Part shown: positions 1 through 10,565 of the stretch, piece by piece | Layout of the letters: each line of letters starts with the position of its first letter | Numbering within the stretch: the stretch's first letter is position 1 | Assembly: GCA_034769895.1 (NCBI GenBank) | Contig: CM068373.1 | Location: 285,295,379-285,359,378 of the forward strand | Direction of reading: 5' to 3' | Origin: Magicicada septendecula | Taxonomy: Eukaryota > Arthropoda > Insecta > Hemiptera > Cicadidae | DNA: 64,000 nucleotides | The notes under the pieces: model-generated | What the model was told of the DNA's origin: nothing | The model's input: only the letters and a program-made list of their open reading frames with translations | Database searches by the model: none | Made by a program: the position numbers and the translations under genes

Positions 1-1395
1 CTTACTACGTCGTTTCACACTTTATAAAACTTTACCATTATTTCTGTATGACTTTGGTTTCACAATAAACTTTATATTGGTTATTTACCCAAAACACTAT
101 AGGGACATATTTGTACCGTTACAACATTGTAATACTAGAATAATACTTTAGAGTATTATAATTGTTATATGATTCATTTGTATTCACAATGCTCCTTTCC
201 TTGTAGTCATTAATATTCAGTTTATGAATGATAGTTTGTAATCTGTGTATTGCAGTTTTGTATTAGTAAAATTATTTGTTTATATACTTGTGAATGTTGT
301 TATTATCAACAATACCAATTGTTATCCTTAATCATAATCATTCCCTTACCAAATTGTCTCTTGCTATTCAAAAGCCTCCCTAATATACTGCCAAGCACTG
401 TTTCCCTTGCAATAGTTTTTATGACAATGAACTGATTATATTAAACGAAAGATTTTGTTTTTTGTATCACTTACTTTGTAAAATTTATTTATTTTTTTTT
501 TAAGAAAGATTATTTAAAAATCAGTGCAACATATTCTTCAGAAATATAACATAGTTGTTTAATTATATTACTTTGATAGAGAATTAATTTCTAAAAAATT
601 TGTTCACTTCTTGAAGAAATAATCCCAAACATCAGTTCTTGAAAAATATATTTTTTGAATGAAAAGTGTACAAAAAAATTATGTGTACTTACAAAAAATA
701 GGAATTCTAGATTATTTGATAGTAATTTGAAAATATATTCTAGGTACATCAAGATATTTTTTAACCTATTCATTTTCATGTATTCAAAGATACAGAACAT
801 GTATTTATAACAGAATGGAGTTTAAAATATTAGATAGCTTAATTCAAATTCGCGATAAAATTTTTGAAACTTTGTAATGCTAGTTCAGCCTTGATGAAAT
901 CCTTACCAAGTACACAAATTTCAAATACCTATAAAAGTACGAAGATTATATTATTTTATATTCTTATCCCTGACCAAGGTAAGTCATGAATTGATTTTCA
1001 TACAAATTCAGAATAAAAATTCTACAGCTTTAATTTAAAATGACATTTTGTAATACATTCTCAAGTTTCAAAGTCTACAAATAATCAATCATAAAGTCTA
1101 ATAATAAAGTGAAATAAAAATCAGTCAGAAAAACAATTTTTCAACAGATAAAAATAAATGTTTCGAAATAATTCAGAACAAATGTGACTGCGTTTTCAAA
1201 TTTTCTACCTTTTATTAATTATAAATATTACTGAATATGTATTCTATGCGTCAACATGTATAAGAAACAAAACTTCTTATTCTCTGACACGTTGTTGTAT
1301 ACGGGAAGATACCCAGCGCTCATAATACACTTTCAAATAAACGCACAGTGTGCATGCGTCGAAAGAAAAGGAAAGGTTAGGGTCCGTTATTCTCG
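1..1395. other. AT-rich DNA, no gene recognised
   Basis: Low-complexity AT-rich sequence. No open frame resembles a known protein and no terminal repeats were found. Confidence 0.5.
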
Positions 1396-1418
1396 TAATT
1401 ATATAAATTAATATCAGT

Positions 1419-1460
1419 GTTATCTGAAGATGGGACCTTGTGCCCGAAACGCGTCATAAC
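1419..1460 (+). ncRNA. Hammerhead-like motif, probable Penelope-type tail
   Basis: The order of parts matches a type I hammerhead: GTTAT (1419-1423), CTGAAGA (1424-1430), a short GGG/CCC stem (1432-1445), GAAAC (1446-1450), the palindrome ACGCGT, a GTC cleavage triplet (1453-1455), then ATAAC (1456-1460), which pairs with the opening GTTAT. Penelope-like retroelements are known to carry such motifs near their ends. A U lies between the core A9 and stem II, which is not canonical, so activity is uncertain. No Penelope coding sequence is adjacent, so this would be an isolated tail. Confidence 0.45.
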
Positions 1461-2163
1461 TAGACGAAACTTAGTGTCACTCAAGTGGATATAAAGGTAA
1501 TTATATAATTATTTAATAAGTGACACGGTACGCTAAAAAAAAAAGGTATAATACCGTTATTCTCGGTCTCTCTCTTTTGCGTGGACGATTCAGAACCGTG
1601 CTCTCCACCTCTATTGTAATACCTCTATGACTAGAACACACTAGAGCGTAATTGCTTGCTGCCTTGAACACAGTGTGCGCGGACCGGTGAAGTCTGGAAC
1701 AGCCTCAGCTGTGAACGCGTGACAAGTGTCTCATAATTGTCCTTCATCTCAAAGTAGCAGCATGTGTACGCACACACACATTACAGCCGGGCTCTGCTGG
1801 GATAGCCAAGAAATATGTAAAATGTTCTGTAATGGCATAACAATATAAAATAAAGATTCCAACGCTGTCCTGACACTCCATAGTGGCATAACATTTTTCT
1901 GGGCTCCTCTGCGGGAATCCTTTGCAGGCCCTCCTACCAACCTAACTTAATTAATGCCATTGTTCCCGTTTTAATACTAACGTCTCCTTATAGCTGTGGC
2001 AGCTACTAAAATTATATAATGTAACAGAATAACTGTTGCTTCTTGTATGATGTATACTCAATCCAATATAACTTTTGTTTCAATTAATAGTTTGATTTGT
2101 TATTTAGTACCTTTTATATATTTGATAAATGTAAAAAATTATGATTATCAGACATGTCACTAG
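1461..2163. other. Unassigned intergenic or repeat DNA
   Basis: Moderate GC around 1560-1960, including a stretch open on the minus strand (1749-1940) without recognisable homology. This is the left flank of the hAT insertion. Confidence 0.4.
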
Positions 2164-2611
2164 CATACCTGCCAACTTTTACGGTTTTTCTGTAAAATTT
2201 ACGGAATAGCGTGTGTTTTATGGCTTTACGGATGAACTACGATATTTTACGATTTTACGTACGAAGACCTTATTTTCAAAATTCGCGCCAGAACGAGCTT
2301 CCGCATGCTACCGGTACATGTTGTGTGAGACCATCGATATAATATATTATCTCGATGTGTGTGACCCGTGAGTATTCGATACATCGCATTTTCCGGTCGT
2401 TACAGTTTTCGACCATGAATATGTTTCTATATGAATACAATGCTTTCCGGCTGAAATGCAGTCGTTCTATATTGATATATTTGAGTTGCGAGATCGACTA
2501 GTTGGTTCGCAAGCCGCTCCGATTGAAGCGTGGTTAAAGTATTCTTTGTTTCGCTGACTTGGTATGGTTGGATGCAAGTTACTTAGCTGAGATTGTATAT
2601 TATAGTTACGG

Positions 2612-3006
2612 AATAACATGTGAATTGCGCTCGTTGCATTTTCTTCGTGTTTTACGAACGTGTTGGGAAGTCAAGGTTGTGCTGGAATTGTTTTTAAAGA
2701 AATCGTGAATTGTGCTCGTGTCAATTGTTTATCTTCATTTTATTTGCACCATGTGTTTGGAAGCTGAGAATATGTTGTGTTGTAATTGGGGAAAGACCTT
2801 GTGAATCGTGCTCATCGTTTATTTTGCGTCGTATTTTTCTCAACGCGTTGGGAAGTCGAGGTTATGCTGCAAGTTTGAAAAAAACGTGAATTGTGCTTGT
2901 CGCTATTTTTGCTTCATTTTTGTCTTCACTTATTTTGATACAAAGGTTATGTTGTGAGTTGTGGGATAACGTGAACTGTGTTTGTCGCTTTATGACTGTG
3001 TTGTTT
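2612..3006 (+). repeat. Degenerate ~90-bp tandem repeats in hAT 5' leader
   Basis: A unit starting near GTGAATTGTGCTCGT recurs at about 2619, 2703, 2797, 2883 and 2969. Most units contain a T-rich stretch and a GTTGGGAAG/GAGGTTATG-like stretch. The last unit ends just before the transposase start at 3017. They may be promoter or subterminal binding repeats; this is inferred from position. Confidence 0.6.
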
Positions 3007-3016
3007 ATCAGAAATC

Positions 3017-5158
3017 ATGAGTAAATCCACGAAAAAACAGTATTTTCAGGTGTTCAGGGAATCCTATTCTTTGGAATTCCCATGCATCTTGAAATCCAGA
3101 AAAGGAGAAAAATTTGCGTTTTGTACCGTGTGTGCGTGTGATATTAATATAGCACATGGTGGCAAAAATGACATTACAAATCATATTAAGTGTGCTAAAC
3201 ATCTCAGTAATTTGAAGTCAAAGGCAGAGAATCAGAAAATACATAGTTTCTTTACCAAAGCTGGAGATAGTAATTATGATGTTATTCAAGCCGAGTGTTT
3301 GTTTACTTCTTTTCTAATAGAGCACAACATACCACTGGCTGCAGCTGATCATGCAGGAGCCTTGTTCAGAAGGATATTCCCTACATCGGAAATTGCTAAA
3401 ACGTATGGCTGTGGTTGCACGAAAACAACGTGTGTTTTGAACGAAATGGCACATTGTACAACCCAAGAAATTGTCACACGTCTACAGAATGGACCATTTT
3501 GTTTGTCCACAGATGGAAGCAATGACACTAGTTCGAAGCTATATCTGATAGTGGTTACATTTTATGATGCTGTGCAAGAAAATGTTACAAGCAGTGTACT
3601 ATCGGTACCAGCATTGGAAGGAGATTCGACTGGACGCAACATTGGTAAGCTGCTACTATCGCAATTGGAATTCCACAATATACCAATTAAAAACTGTCTT
3701 GCATTCTGTTCGGACAATGCTCCTGTTATGATTGGACAGAAAAATGGAGTTCTTGCAGTTCTGAAAGAAGCTCATGCAGATATTTTTGGCATTGGTTGCA
3801 GCTGCCATCTCATTAATTTAGCTGCTGAGAAAGCTGCAGCAAGTTTACCACTCAGAATCGATGAGATTCTTGTTGACCTTTTCTATTACCTGGAGAAGGG
3901 TGCCAAGAGAAAAGAACGGCTTCAGAAATTTCAAAGTTTGCATGGAAAAGAAATAAAGAAATTGTTGAAGCACGTGTGCACAAGATGGCTATCCTTAGGC
4001 AGGTGTTTAGACAGATTATTAGATCAGTGGGATCCACTTCTTTCGTTTTTCAAGGATGAAGTAGTGAGTGCTCCAAACGTTTCTGCCAGTTTGCCATTCT
4101 TCACCATTCCTAAAGCAGGCCGCAGTAGATCTGATGACAACCAGAAAAAGAGACTTCTCGATTGCTCCTCCTCATCTGAAGCCAAAAGAATGGCACGTTC
4201 TTCCAAATGTGACACGCCAGTTCTGCGAAACGTGAATCCCACTACATCTCGCGAAGAAAAGCTGTTCACGTTTCTTTCTTCGGACCTTAACAAGGCTATT
4301 TGCACTTTTCTGCATGTGACTATCCCATCATTTGAAAGAGTTAATACAGTCCTTCAGAGTGCTTCCCCGCATATTCACATATTATTCGACTTAATGATGG
4401 ATCTGTTGAAACAGACGCTCACTAAGTTTGTGAAACCAAGTGTAATTAAAGGCTCTGCATTGCTTGATGTCCAGTATCACCCTATCCAGAACCAGAAAGT
4501 TGACGAGGAATTGATTATTGGCATTCAAACCCAGAACTTGGTTAAGACACTAAAAGATGAAGACAAATCTCTATTTTTTTCGTCTGTCAGAAACTATTTC
4601 TGTACTGCCTGTGATTACATGGTCAATAAGTTCCCTTTCAGGAGCGATGTCCTGAAGCATGCACAGGTTGCAAAACTTGACAGCATCGAAGAAGCTCAGT
4701 TTTCTTCCGTTAATTTCTTTTTGGAGAAGTTTCCCATTATTCTGTTGTGGAAAGGAAATGAAACAAGAGATGATGCTGTCAATGAACTCCAAAGGCAGTT
4801 TGCATCCCTTCAGATAGATGACTTGTCTTCTGTTGAAGGTAAACAGGGTTCGGTTGTTTCTAAATGGGCTCAGGTGTCAAACATCCTTGAAGCTGATGGA
4901 CATCATAAATTCGACAGAATCTCTAGATTCATGTTGTCTATTCTTACAATACTGCATAGTAATGCAGAATGCGAGCGGATTTTTAGCCTAGTTAAGAAGA
5001 ATAGGACTCAGTTCAGGTCATCTATGTCCAATGGAACTCTGGAAGCCATTTCCATTTTGAAGACAAACAGTTTTGAACCATGTCATAAAAGCACTTTTTC
5101 TAAAGGCTTTTTAAAGAAAGCTAAACAAGCTACAAGTTTATCCCTTAAATCTGACTAA
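3017..5158 (+). CDS. hAT-family transposase, intact
   Basis: A 713-residue uninterrupted frame that would excise and reinsert the surrounding element. Residues about 36-66 form a BED/TTF-like zinc finger (CTVC, then HGGKND, then an H-x-x-C-x-K-H end). The RNase H-like catalytic core follows, with candidate acidic residues in LSTDGSND (about 166) and FCSDNAP (about 232). Next come CSCHLINLA and the TRWLSLGRCLDRLL stretch typical of hAT proteins. The C-terminal dimerisation region contains SNAECERIFSLVKK (about 647-660) with the conserved Glu. The ATG at 3017 follows leader repeats and directly precedes the zinc finger, so it is the likely start. No frameshift or stop was seen. It sits between matched terminal repeats. 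Exact hAT subfamily is not assigned; a domesticated gene is unlikely because the ends and target duplication are preserved. Confidence 0.88.
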   Translation: MSKSTKKQYFQVFRESYSLEFPCILKSRKGEKFAFCTVCACDINIAHGGKNDITNHIKCAKHLSNLKSKAENQKIHSFFTKAGDSNYDVIQAECLFTSFLIEHNIPLAAADHAGALFRRIFPTSEIAKTYGCGCTKTTCVLNEMAHCTTQEIVTRLQNGPFCLSTDGSNDTSSKLYLIVVTFYDAVQENVTSSVLSVPALEGDSTGRNIGKLLLSQLEFHNIPIKNCLAFCSDNAPVMIGQKNGVLAVLKEAHADIFGIGCSCHLINLAAEKAAASLPLRIDEILVDLFYYLEKGAKRKERLQKFQSLHGKEIKKLLKHVCTRWLSLGRCLDRLLDQWDPLLSFFKDEVVSAPNVSASLPFFTIPKAGRSRSDDNQKKRLLDCSSSSEAKRMARSSKCDTPVLRNVNPTTSREEKLFTFLSSDLNKAICTFLHVTIPSFERVNTVLQSASPHIHILFDLMMDLLKQTLTKFVKPSVIKGSALLDVQYHPIQNQKVDEELIIGIQTQNLVKTLKDEDKSLFFSSVRNYFCTACDYMVNKFPFRSDVLKHAQVAKLDSIEEAQFSSVNFFLEKFPIILLWKGNETRDDAVNELQRQFASLQIDDLSSVEGKQGSVVSKWAQVSNILEADGHHKFDRISRFMLSILTILHSNAECERIFSLVKKNRTQFRSSMSNGTLEAISILKTNSFEPCHKSTFSKGFLKKAKQATSLSLKSD

Positions 5159-5553
5159 AGGAAGTGCATGTGATTGTAAATAATATAAATAACTTCAGTG
5201 TACTGTATATAATTATCTTTTTGGTTTCAAGTGCAGCAAGATACTCTTTTCTGCAAAATTTTCTTCGGTTGTGTGCATAGCCTACGAATAACGTTGGGTA
5301 AGTGGATTTCATTGATAAATTTTACAAGTAGCCTACTTGTGGTCGTTTAATTCACGTTAAATATTTTGTCCTTTAGAATATTGTATTAATGCTATAGAAC
5401 TCTAATTATCTGAAGTGAAAAATATGCATGCATTTTGTGTTGTTAAACTGCATTTTGACGTGCGGGTTCTTGCGTGTTTCGACGCGCGGGTTCGGACGTA
5501 TTTTGACGCGCGGGATTTTTACTGATTGGCCTTTTGGAAAGTTGGCAGGTATG

Positions 5554-5951
5554 CACTAGTAATTAATTATAATTTCGTCATTTATTGAACTTATACACAT
5601 CTTGAAAAAAGTACAAATTTTATTAAACTTAAATTCACGAAGACAATGTACAAGATCTGCTCTTCTTGAAACTGTTTTGTTCTTGCAAAATAAGATGCTC
5701 AGAAATAGTCTGCAGACAGTGGCTTATGAGAAACTTGAATATATTTTATAAATAGTATTAACCAAATGGAATATTTCATTATGATGATAATTGATATACA
5801 TATAAAACCTTAGCACATAAGCACACACAATCTATTATAACAGGTGCCTAGATGAAGAATTGTTATTACATTTTTGGGATGTTCTGGCCATGTTTAATTT
5901 GTACCCCACACTTAAAACAAAATTTGTTTTATTGTGTTTAAACAAATCTAT
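5554..5951. other. Unassigned AT-rich flank
   Basis: Between the hAT duplication and the solo LTR. No coding potential seen. Confidence 0.4.
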
Positions 5952-6438
5952 TGTCACGGCACCGAGGCAAACATCTGTTCCCAGTACCAGCCGGGAGGTC
6001 GCTGCTAACACCTGGCATGGACGTGGGCGAGTTTACAGCGCACCAATCAGAAGAGACAGGAAGATAGCAGCCATCTGATAGGTTCGCTGCAACCAGCAAA
6101 GTTAGGTATAAGAAGAGCGCGGCTGGAAAAAAATCGCCATTCCATCGAGGCCATCCGGAAGGAAAAGGAAGACGAGAAGAATGGACTTTCTTCACTTCCT
6201 TGTCCTGTGAAAAAAGAAGAACCTGCAATGGACATCGAGTGGGATGGCAGCGGGCTCTACATACCACTGCCGAAAGAAGAGGAGGACTGCAGTACACCAC
6301 AAACAGCAGGCGCAGCCGCTGAACATCACAGCGCAGCTCAGGTGAGCATACATTGCAGTTAGCGTTCTCGCCATACAGCCCTTCTAAGGGTCACAAAAAA
6401 CGAAGAGGTGTACGATTGGCACCATTTGTCCTGTGACA
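5952..6438 (+). repeat. Solo LTR, 487 bp
   Basis: Begins TGTCAC and ends GTGACA, a canonical TG...CA LTR with a 6-bp inverted end. It is flanked on both sides by CTAT (5948-5951 and 6439-6442), a 4-bp target duplication. A TATAAG box lies at 6107-6112, followed by a GC-richer leader. No second copy or internal region is adjacent, so it is best read as the product of LTR-LTR recombination. Orientation follows from the TATA box. Short overlapping frames inside it are not treated as genes. Confidence 0.75.
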
Positions 6439-6510
6439 CTATATACATATAAGATTCCTAACAATTACAAAGTAACCTGAAAATAACAGTAATGAAAAAT
6501 CCAAACATAC

Positions 6511-6644
6511 CCCTGTAATATTAAATAAGCCTGCATTCACAATGTTGCTGGACAAACCGTGTCCCCACATGGATCCGATCAGTGATGTAATGCCTTCTAC
6601 AATGATACCTCTGTTCACTGCGGTCCTGGTGGGTAGCCCAATTT
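6511..6644 (-). CDS. Exon of an SLC23-type nucleobase/ascorbate transporter
   Basis: This 134-nt minus-strand exon encodes a stretch containing TRTAVNRGIIVEGITSLIGS, then WGHG, SSNIV and NITG. It resembles the conserved block of SLC23/NAT permeases (HAINRG..EG....GL.GTGNG......NIG..GITK), where substrate-contacting residues lie. The family consists of multi-pass membrane carriers of nucleobases or ascorbate. The upstream side has a polypyrimidine tract ending CCAG (acceptor at 6645-6648). The downstream side is GGG followed by GTATGT (donor at 6505-6510). The exon begins in phase 1 and ends in phase 0. No neighbouring exon was found, so introns must be long and loaded with transposons, or this is a fragment. 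The glycine-rich segment is shorter than usual, so a decayed copy is possible. Confidence 0.62.
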
Positions 6645-6931
6645 CTGGAACAAACAAAACTTTTTTTTAAATAAAAATATTACTTAAATCTGAATATGAT
6701 ATATAACCTTAAATAACAGGTACTCATATAGCACTTGTAAAAAAAAAAAAACATCAACACATTCACTCAAATACCGAGTATGAGAATTTTTAGAGAAATA
6801 CAGGTTTTGAATGTATATTGACCTGTTTTTGACATTCTACTCAGTGATTCCAATACTCCGTATCCAAAAAAAGCATTGTATTGTTACGTAATGCGGAAAA
6901 AGTGTTACACCATTACAAAACATTCTACGTG

Positions 6932-7136
6932 TTTCTTGGATGTTCTAGTGGAATCTGGCTGTAATGTTGTGCACATAATCTCAACATGCGTAAGCGAGAC
7001 TTTTCTAGACTTCGCCAGCTGCGCACACTGTGTCAAGGGCGCAATCAATTGCGTTCTAGTGTAGCGCTGATGCGTAGTATGGACGTTTTTGGATTTTTGG
7101 TGGGGTATAAATACAAGTACTCAGCAACGCTCAGTT
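6932..7136 (+). promoter_or_regulatory. TATA/initiator promoter with heat-shock-like element
   Basis: TATAAATA at 7106-7113 is followed about 27 bp later by the arthropod initiator TCAGTT (7131-7136). Upstream, 6932-6946 reads as alternating TTC/GGA/TTC units, close to a heat-shock element. About 500 bp downstream only a LINE remnant follows, so the transcript is unknown. It could belong to an unrecognised transposon. Confidence 0.4.
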
Positions 7137-7644
7137 TAGTTTGAGTTGCGATCTATTCTAGTGTGATTTGAAATATTGTGATGAAGTGTTATGTCCTTTT
7201 ATAATTGTCCAGGACAGTTGTAATACAACTGTGTTTTATACTCGTTGCCATTATTATTGTGTGTGAACAATTTTTATTTGATTTGTTGTGAGAGACTATC
7301 TTGTTGATTACATACTGTTTAATTGTGATAAAGCTGATGATTAGTGACTTAATTGGTGTCTTGTATTTTTATGTGATTTAAAAATATAGCTAAATTATTT
7401 TATTTTAAATGTCATCACAATATTACCTTATTGAGGAAAGTGCAGGATTATCAAATACAATCTGTAGCAAGATTAAAAAATCAGTTTTTCCTTTCCCTGT
7501 AAAATGTTGATTTAATCATGTACATGGTATTAGAATGAAGGTGCCAATATATTAGTAAAACATCATTAGTGTTTATTAATATAAAAATTATGTGTACAAC
7601 AGAATATTATTTTGTAGATACAAAACAAGAATTAAAACCTCAAA
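7137..7644. other. AT-rich, nothing recognised
   Basis: Follows the promoter-like site. No open frame of note. Confidence 0.35.
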
Positions 7645-7925
7645 CTCAACTGTCTAGCATTTGCAGATGATTCAGCAATCCTTTCTGAAAACAGATGCAG
7701 CAATGGTACAAAATAAACCTTTAGAAAGGCATTGCAGAAAAGGTCGGGCTACAAACTGCATTTGAAACATTAAAAATCCTCCAAATTTCCTAAACACAAT
7801 ATACATGAAAATCAAGAAACTAAATTAATTTAAGTACCTTGGTCAAATAATAATACAGCCTAACAGTGGTCTAGACAAAGAAGCCCATAATGGAAGATCT
7901 CAAAAAATGCTTTATCAATTAATAA
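7645..7925 (+). pseudogene. Non-LTR retrotransposon reverse-transcriptase fragment
   Basis: Plus-strand translation gives LNCLAFADDSAILSENR around 7645-7695, the FADD catalytic motif of LINE reverse transcriptases. Further on is KYLGQIIQPNSGLDKEA (about 7836-7890), the usual block downstream of the palm domain. The two lie in different frames with gaps, so this is a decayed piece. LTR element A is inserted just after it at 7949. The clade is not assigned. Confidence 0.7.
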
Positions 7926-7948
7926 AAGATCAAAATTCTTCATCTGCC

Positions 7949-8993
7949 TGTAACGGTACAAACTATTGGGGTTTATTTTTTCTTAAATAATTGTAAAATG
8001 TAATGGCCACTCCAGCTGAATAACATTTGAATCATAAACGCTGGACAGTTTTTTAACACCTTACAGTCAGTGGGGTAACAAGCCAAGCCATAGGTGTTGT
8101 TGTTGTTGCACAAAAGCTATTAACGAGTCTGGGAATGTGAACGTTAGCAGCGAGGGGAGCGTATTCACGCATGGGTGTGCCACAGTGAACAGCTTGAAAA
8201 GCACGCACGAGACATTCTTTCTCGCCCAGTGTGCAGAAAACAAAGAGCAGTCGGCTATGAACATCCAATAAATACGGACGCAATCAGTCTGTGCGTCCGC
8301 CGGCTCGGCGTAGTTTTGGTCGCGCCCGCAACTCAAACAAAATGTGATTTTAAAACCGAGTGTACAATTTAAAACAGAACATGATTATCCAGTGAGTAAT
8401 TAAAGGAACAGTTTAGATAAACGAAGGTGCGACTAATATGTGCGGAGTGATGGAAGGTACTACGGAACATTGGACTCTTTCGTAAAGCCAGATCAGTAAC
8501 CAGAGTGGTATATCAACTTCAAATTATGTTTTTTTTTTAAGTACACTATTTACCATTAAATGAAATTGAGATCTCAAATGAGCATGGGGTATATGTATGA
8601 CTGCGAGCATGAATAAAAATGATAAAATAAGAATCGCTGGTTTGGGTTAATTAAATTTTGATGGTAGTTTTAAAATGTTATTTTATCTATATAAGAAAAA
8701 TTAAGTTTTGTCTGAATAATTTTCATTTTGATATGCAAAAAATTGTTAAGAATTATGGGAATTGAAAGAGATATAAAAAACAAGAAATGATCAATAAAAT
8801 TTTAATTGCTTAGTAAAATAAGAAATGACTCGTTATTCAAATAACCAGTTCTGATTTTCCCGTTCGCTAATTCGAACCCTGGTGAGTGAAAATTCAGGTT
8901 GGCAGACAACAACATGGCGTCTACAGAGCCAGAATACATAATAAATAAACAAAACCTATTTATTAAATTATAAAAAAGGAAAGATTGTTAACA
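7949..8993 (+). repeat. 5' LTR of element A
   Basis: 1045 bp, matching 13078-14132 through its whole length with scattered changes. It begins TGTAACGGTACAAACTATTG and ends GTTAACA. Confidence 0.9.
8267..8330 (+). promoter_or_regulatory. LTR core promoter block of element A
   Basis: A TATA-like AATAAATA at about 8267-8274 precedes GGACGCAATCAGTCTGTG (8276-8293), which contains a TCAGTC initiator, and a GC-rich block ending CGCGCCCGCA (8321-8330). Nearly the same block occurs in the otherwise divergent LTR of element E (56237-56293, opposite strand). That suggests conserved promoter or RNA 5'-end function. The 3' LTR copy is at about 13397-13460. Confidence 0.5.
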
Positions 8994-8995
8994 AT

Positions 8996-9015
8996 TGGCG
9001 ATTCCGAACAGTGAC
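8996..9015 (+). other. Primer-binding-site-like sequence of element A
   Basis: TGGCGATTCCGAACAGTGAC directly follows the 5' LTR. It resembles the lysine-tRNA (UUU) primer site seen intact in element C, with a small insertion and substitutions. Confidence 0.55.
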
Positions 9016-9253
9016 TTTATATAAATTATTTATATAAATACAGCCTACTGGGAGGAACAGAATGGTTATTTGAAATAACATAAAAATTTTTTTTTTTGAG
9101 GTACGTGAAAAAGACGTAAAGATAAGGTTATGTTGTGACTACATGTGGTAGGGTAAATAGTTTAAATAAAATATTTTTTTATATATAATAAGGTTGTGTA
9201 ATATTACAGGGTAATATTTTGAAAAGAAATATATGTAAAAGATTTTTTTTTAA

Positions 9254-10565
9254 ATGGCAAACAATAACAAGAATGTCAGCGTAACTGACCAAACGTTTAA
9301 GAGTGAAATGGGAGTTTGTTCAACGCCAATAAGTCAGATCGAGTCGAGTGCGACCGAATCTGTAGAGTTAGATAGAGTACCAGTAACACCCATCTCAACT
9401 CGTCATGAAAACATAAAAGACGATAATAGTGACATAATAAATATGATGAAATTCCTTATGAAAGAGCAAATTAATAACTTAAATGCCAAATTTGATGAAT
9501 TGAAAGATGAAATAAAAAGACAAAATTCTAATTTTGACAAACAAATAAATGAAATGCATGCACGTTTTGATAAAACGAAAGAAAAAATAGTCGCGTTAGT
9601 AATTGAGAAGTTCGATAGACCAAAGAATAAAGTAGACGAGAATTACGAGAATAGAAAGGGGGTAGAGAATAGTGGAGGGTAGTAATAATGATACATCTAC
9701 AAAAAATAGTGCTAGGTTAAGTGCTGTGAAGATAAAACACGAGGGGAATACAAGTGAAAATCAGAAAGAGGTTAGTTTAAGTGCAAACAAGGTGCTAATT
9801 AACAAGGTGAGTAGCAATGATAATTTGAATAATAAAGTAAGTGGTGTTGATAACTATGACAATATAAATAGAAATATAGTGTTAGAAAATGATGATGAGA
9901 ATATTGGGAGTGATAGTGAGATGTTAGAGTGTGTTGAGTTAGAGAGAAATGTGAGAGAAAGTATATTTGTAAGGGGTATGGCAGGGGGTAAAATTTTCCC
10001 TTAATGTTGTAGTAGGGGGTGAAGAAATGGCTTCACGCGAGTATTTGGGAGACGATATGTCTGCAAATAAATTTCCCTGGGTTTTTTGTGCACTTCATAG
10101 GTGGTGCCGTAATGATGAGTTAGTGTCCCCTGCATATTTTGAGAGATATTTTAAAATAGAGAGATGTTTTGATAGTGAGAGATATATTGAGAGAAACAGG
10201 GAGATAGAAATTTTTAAGATAAGTAGAGATTATGAAGAGTTGCTAGAAAGGTTCGGCGGAGAGAGAAGTAATAATAATAATGAGTACTTACCGTATAGGG
10301 AAACTGAGATAGCAGTAGATGATGTTAAAGATGATAATATAACTTACCTGTTTTAACAGAATATAATAACGGCGACACGACTATACTCGAGCATGACCAG
10401 GTACATGAGAGAATAATATGGAATAAGCCTATTAATTCAAACAACATTGTGGAAAGATATAAAAATTTAAATAAGCATTATATTGATAATAATAATATCA
10501 TATATTTAATGATAAACAATGTATGTAGACCTAAGATTAGACTATTATTCGACGATGGAGGGTGA
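9254..10565 (+). pseudogene. Gag-position ORF of element A, frameshifted
   Basis: Starts with MANNNKN, followed by a charged, coiled-coil-prone region (about residues 70-125) homologous to the element C protein. Frames change near 9670 and 10010, an in-frame stop lies at about 10354, and the terminal RLLFDDGG block (10539-10562) is in yet another frame. That C-terminal block also ends the proteins of C (RLLFDDGG) and E (RLIWDDGG). I do not recognise a known capsid domain, and no CCHC zinc knuckle is visible. A gag role is inferred from position after the primer site and from the coiled coil. Confidence 0.7.

Larger units (their letters stand above)
2164..5553 (+). mobile_element. hAT-superfamily DNA transposon, structurally complete
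   Basis: A perfect 16-bp terminal inverted repeat bounds the element: CATACCTGCCAACTTT at 2164-2179 and its complement at 5538-5553. The hexamer CACTAG flanks both sides directly (2158-2163 and 5554-5559) and is the likely target duplication. hAT elements normally duplicate 8 bp, so a 6-bp duplication (or a longer mutated one) is a small anomaly. Inside lies one long transposase frame (3017-5158). The 5' leader has degenerate tandem repeats. The 3' subterminal part (about 5458-5516) has three copies of a TTYGACGYGCGGG-like motif, possible transposase binding sites. The intact frame suggests recent activity. Confidence 0.85.

Noticed and set aside
1749-1940. 63-codon minus frame as a second SLC23 exon
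   Set aside because: No family motif and no convincing splice sites around it.
5952-6438. Overlapping frames and an exon-like reading ending CAG|GTGAGC
   Set aside because: The whole segment is bounded by TGTCAC/GTGACA and a CTAT duplication, so a solo LTR explains it. No homology was recognised for the translation.
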